Both the position numbers and the translations under genes were made by a program. From Armatimonadota bacterium (GTDB lineage Bacteria; Armatimonadota; UBA5829; DTJY01), in NCBI GenBank assembly GCA_029907255.1, contig JARYMF010000005.1:124001-188000 (forward strand): a DNA stretch of 64,000 bases, given 5' to 3'. The notes beneath the pieces are model-generated. The model did not search any database, was not told the origin of the DNA, and saw only the letters and a program-made list of their open reading frames with translations. Positions 62,019 to 64,000 of the stretch are shown piece by piece; position 1 is the stretch's first letter; every line of letters starts with the position of its first letter.

Positions 62019-62822
62019 CTAGCGCATTTCCTGGCCGCCAGTAACATTAATCGCTTGGCCAGTCATGTAAGACGACTGGTCGGATGCTAGAAAGACAACA
62101 ACATTTGCTACATCTTCATAAGTGCATGGCCGACCTAACGGGACCTGGCTGAGGTACTTTTCTCTTAGCTGCTCTGGAGTTAGCCCCTGAGTCTTGGAGT
62201 ATTGTTCAAAAAGGCTTTCCTGCCAGAGAGTGCCCTCCAAGATATTCCCTGGGCATACGGCATTAACACGGACGTTGTACGGCGCCATCTCAAGAGCCAA
62301 GCTTTGGGTTAGACCAATGCCTCCGAACTTGCTTGCCGCGTAAGCGGAGTTTCTGAAACTCCCTTTTTTCCCAGACTTCGAATTAATTTGGATAATAACG
62401 CCGCTCTTTTGTGCCATCATCACTTTTGCTGCTTCGCGAGCGCATATGAAATAACCCACAAGGTTTACATCAATAACTTTACGCCACTGCTCAGTTGGAA
62501 ATTCGACCACCGGCCCGGCAATTAGAATTCCTGCATTGGCAACCATGATGTCAAGCTTGCCGAACTCCCGGACGGCAGTTTGAACCATTTCCAAAACTTG
62601 CTGTTCATTTGTAACATCGGCCAACACCGGTATTGAACGGACGCCATATTCCTTCTTGATAGCCTCGGCCACCTTCTCCAATTTCTCAAAGTTAATGTCC
62701 GAAACGACAACGTCCGCGCCTTCCGCGGCAAGTCTTTTGGCAATCGCCTCACCAAGGCCCTGCGCAGCGCCCGTTACAATCGCCGCTTTGCCCGGCAAAT
62801 GCTTACATACTACTCCATTCAT
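62019..62822 (-). CDS. SDR oxidoreductase, sorbitol-6-phosphate 2-dehydrogenase-like
   Basis: 267 residues, classical SDR: TGAAQGLG (17-24), NAG (96-98), Ser148, Tyr161 and Lys165. The C-terminal part (GNILEGTLWQESLFEQYSK, then YMTGQAINVTGGQEM) is strikingly like SrlD of the glucitol operon, which oxidises sorbitol-6-phosphate to fructose-6-phosphate. The ATG directly follows GGAGGT, too close for a normal Shine-Dalgarno; GGAG 13 nt upstream is the alternative. The partial Zn dehydrogenase gene lies ~96 bp upstream on the same strand. Confidence 0.85.
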   Translation of the reverse strand: MNGVVCKHLPGKAAIVTGAAQGLGEAIAKRLAAEGADVVVSDINFEKLEKVAEAIKKEYGVRSIPVLADVTNEQQVLEMVQTAVREFGKLDIMVANAGILIAGPVVEFPTEQWRKVIDVNLVGYFICAREAAKVMMAQKSGVIIQINSKSGKKGSFRNSAYAASKFGGIGLTQSLALEMAPYNVRVNAVCPGNILEGTLWQESLFEQYSKTQGLTPEQLREKYLSQVPLGRPCTYEDVANVVVFLASDQSSYMTGQAINVTGGQEMR

Positions 62823-62918
62823 ACCTCCGCTTGCACTCCTTGCAATATGTAAATCAATACTTTCAAATCGAATTCTTGTCTAGCAAGAAAGCTTTCTGCA
62901 ATAGCTAGCATTTCTGGA

Positions 62919-64000
62919 TTATAATTCTAGCATCGTCCGCAGAAGCTCCTTTTCGGCTTCTCGATTCCAAAACATTCCATCGGTAAGCTTGGCGTAGACA
63001 TTCGGCAACTTATCTTTAAGGTCAGTCACAGCAGTTAGCCCGAGCCCCCGAATTTGAGGATAAATAATGATCTTGCCTGGGAATCGGCCCTCTTTTGTAG
63101 CAAGCATTCCATCCCACGATGCCTCGATTCCGCCAATGGCAGCGACCGATTTATCCGTTGCTAGACTGCCCGACTCCGCTTCGCTAAGGGTATCTAGCAT
63201 ATCTCGAATTCTCGACCCGCTACTTCCAACAAGGCGAAGCTTTTTCTCATAGACGCCCGTCAAGTCTATATTAGCAATCGTTCCAACAGGAAATCCGGCA
63301 AAGATGTTCATCAACCCTTCTTCTGCAAGATATTGGATAGCTTCCTCGATAAGCGAGACAACAGGTGCAAGCACGATTATATCATCGAACCCTCTGCCGC
63401 ACGTAAAATCCCGCAGCAATTTGTCGAACAGCACCTTGTCCGAATCATTCGGATTCACCGCAAGAAACTCAATTCCCTTGGCGGCTGCTGCGGCGGCAAC
63501 ACGGTCTTTGACGCTGTTCAGGCGCGCCGTATCAATATCCGTCGCGAGTATTTTTGAAGGTCCATTTTTCATTTCAACCGCACGCTGGACGTGCATTTGA
63601 CCCATTGGACCACCTGCGCCAATGTACCAAGCAATTCCCCCGGCTTTCAATTCGCTCGGAACGCGGACCATCTCATAACCCGCACCAATTCGAGTGCTAG
63701 CCGTGCCCACATAGGATTGAAACTGATAATGGATTTTGCCGATGTCTATCTCAACCGGTCTGCCAATTGGTTCGGAAGCGACTATGTTCATTATCCCATG
63801 CTTAGCCAAGAGAGGGGCAGAATGTTGGATAACACCTGCGTCGGCGCCAAGGACGATAATATCGTCAAAGCCGCCGTATCTCGTCGCCAGCTCTTCTAAA
63901 TCAAGCTCGTCAAAAGTGGGGGTAATGGTCAACTCAAAGCACCCTGCCCCAGCCCACATTTCTAAGTCATCAAGCAAGCTCCAATCGAGGTCAGTTGCCA
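62919..64000 (-). CDS. MDR zinc-type dehydrogenase, L-sorbose-1-phosphate-reductase-like (5' partial)
   Basis: The frame is open to base 64000, so the N-terminus with the catalytic zinc site is outside the window. About 360 residues are visible. The Rossmann motif IGAGGPMGQMHVQRAVE and ATDID mark an NAD(P)-binding MDR. Repeated FDDIIVLA segments are present before and after it. With the SrlD-like SDR it resembles sorbose/sorbitol gene sets (SorE-like). The stop is about 96 bp before the SDR start, suggesting one operon. Confidence 0.75.
   Translation of the reverse strand, partial: ATDLDWSLLDDLEMWAGAGCFELTITPTFDELDLEELATRYGGFDDIIVLGADAGVIQHSAPLLAKHGIMNIVASEPIGRPVEIDIGKIHYQFQSYVGTASTRIGAGYEMVRVPSELKAGGIAWYIGAGGPMGQMHVQRAVEMKNGPSKILATDIDTARLNSVKDRVAAAAAAKGIEFLAVNPNDSDKVLFDKLLRDFTCGRGFDDIIVLAPVVSLIEEAIQYLAEEGLMNIFAGFPVGTIANIDLTGVYEKKLRLVGSSGSRIRDMLDTLSEAESGSLATDKSVAAIGGIEASWDGMLATKEGRFPGKIIIYPQIRGLGLTAVTDLKDKLPNVYAKLTDGMFWNREAEKELLRTMLEL

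Overview
The window is a gene-dense bacterial chromosome segment of roughly balanced base composition. It has no phage, insertion sequence or CRISPR. Several traits occur together: prepilin-like proteins with an H-X9-DG C-terminal motif (51937-52662, with a variant at 56897-57604), a PEP-CTERM-anchored alkaline phosphatase, a DUF6785-type membrane protein, secreted or cytosolic carbohydrate enzymes, a very large acyl-CoA dehydratase activase, and a T-box-controlled valS. Together they point to Armatimonadota or a near relative, probably anaerobic or facultative. This placement is an inference from family composition, not from a marker-gene tree. Several intergenic regions carry good sigma70-type promoters (TTGACW-N17/18-TATAMT), including a perfect TTGACA-N17-TATAAT before a tRNA gene. 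Many starts are TTG or GTG supported by a Shine-Dalgarno site.

Layout. 1-15900: a truncated activase, then a carbohydrate block with a GH39-like secreted hydrolase, a secreted pectate-lyase-fold protein, a sugar isomerase/epimerase, the DUF6785 membrane protein, a 1091-residue six-hairpin hydrolase-like protein, DUF169, YjbQ and an NHS-type MFS nucleoside permease. 15900-19700 (minus): an OBG/DRG-like GTPase with TGS domain, an aldo/keto reductase with ferredoxin tail coupled to a DUF1638 protein, an anti-sigma-type ATPase and a possible 59-residue gene coupled to it. 19700-30750 (minus): four tRNAs followed by tig-clpP-clpX-lon-valS-folC, with a T-box (specifier GUC) lying between lon and valS. 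30960-35100 (minus): hisC-aroF-tyrA-cmk-hicB, an aromatic amino acid operon with cmk and an orphan HicB antitoxin.

35141-46860 (minus) is the most unusual part. It is one long run starting with acpS and the NAD(P)HX repair enzyme, followed by two membrane FHA proteins, a SAM methyltransferase, a von Willebrand A protein, a soluble zinc-ribbon/FHA protein, a PP2C phosphatase, a membrane Ser/Thr kinase with TPRs and a 421-residue protein of unknown function. Several of these genes overlap or nearly touch, so they probably form one phospho-signalling unit: the kinase writes, the phosphatase erases, four to five FHA domains read, and the vWA, methyltransferase and terminal protein are candidate outputs.

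46861-64000: a STAS anti-sigma antagonist (likely partner of the 18962-19465 kinase), a BlaI-like repressor with a palindrome on its own promoter, a redox trio (a thioredoxin-reductase-like flavoprotein without NADPH motifs, a double-thioredoxin-fold PDO and a canonical TrxB), an EamA exporter, prepilin-like and PEP-CTERM proteins, a Tat-exported Gfo/Idh oxidoreductase, a DnaA_N-like hypothetical, a sorbitol-type Zn dehydrogenase, a YyaL/DUF255 protein, a DUF2064 protein, two small paralogues, a sorbitol-6-phosphate-dehydrogenase-like SDR and a truncated Zn dehydrogenase at the right edge.
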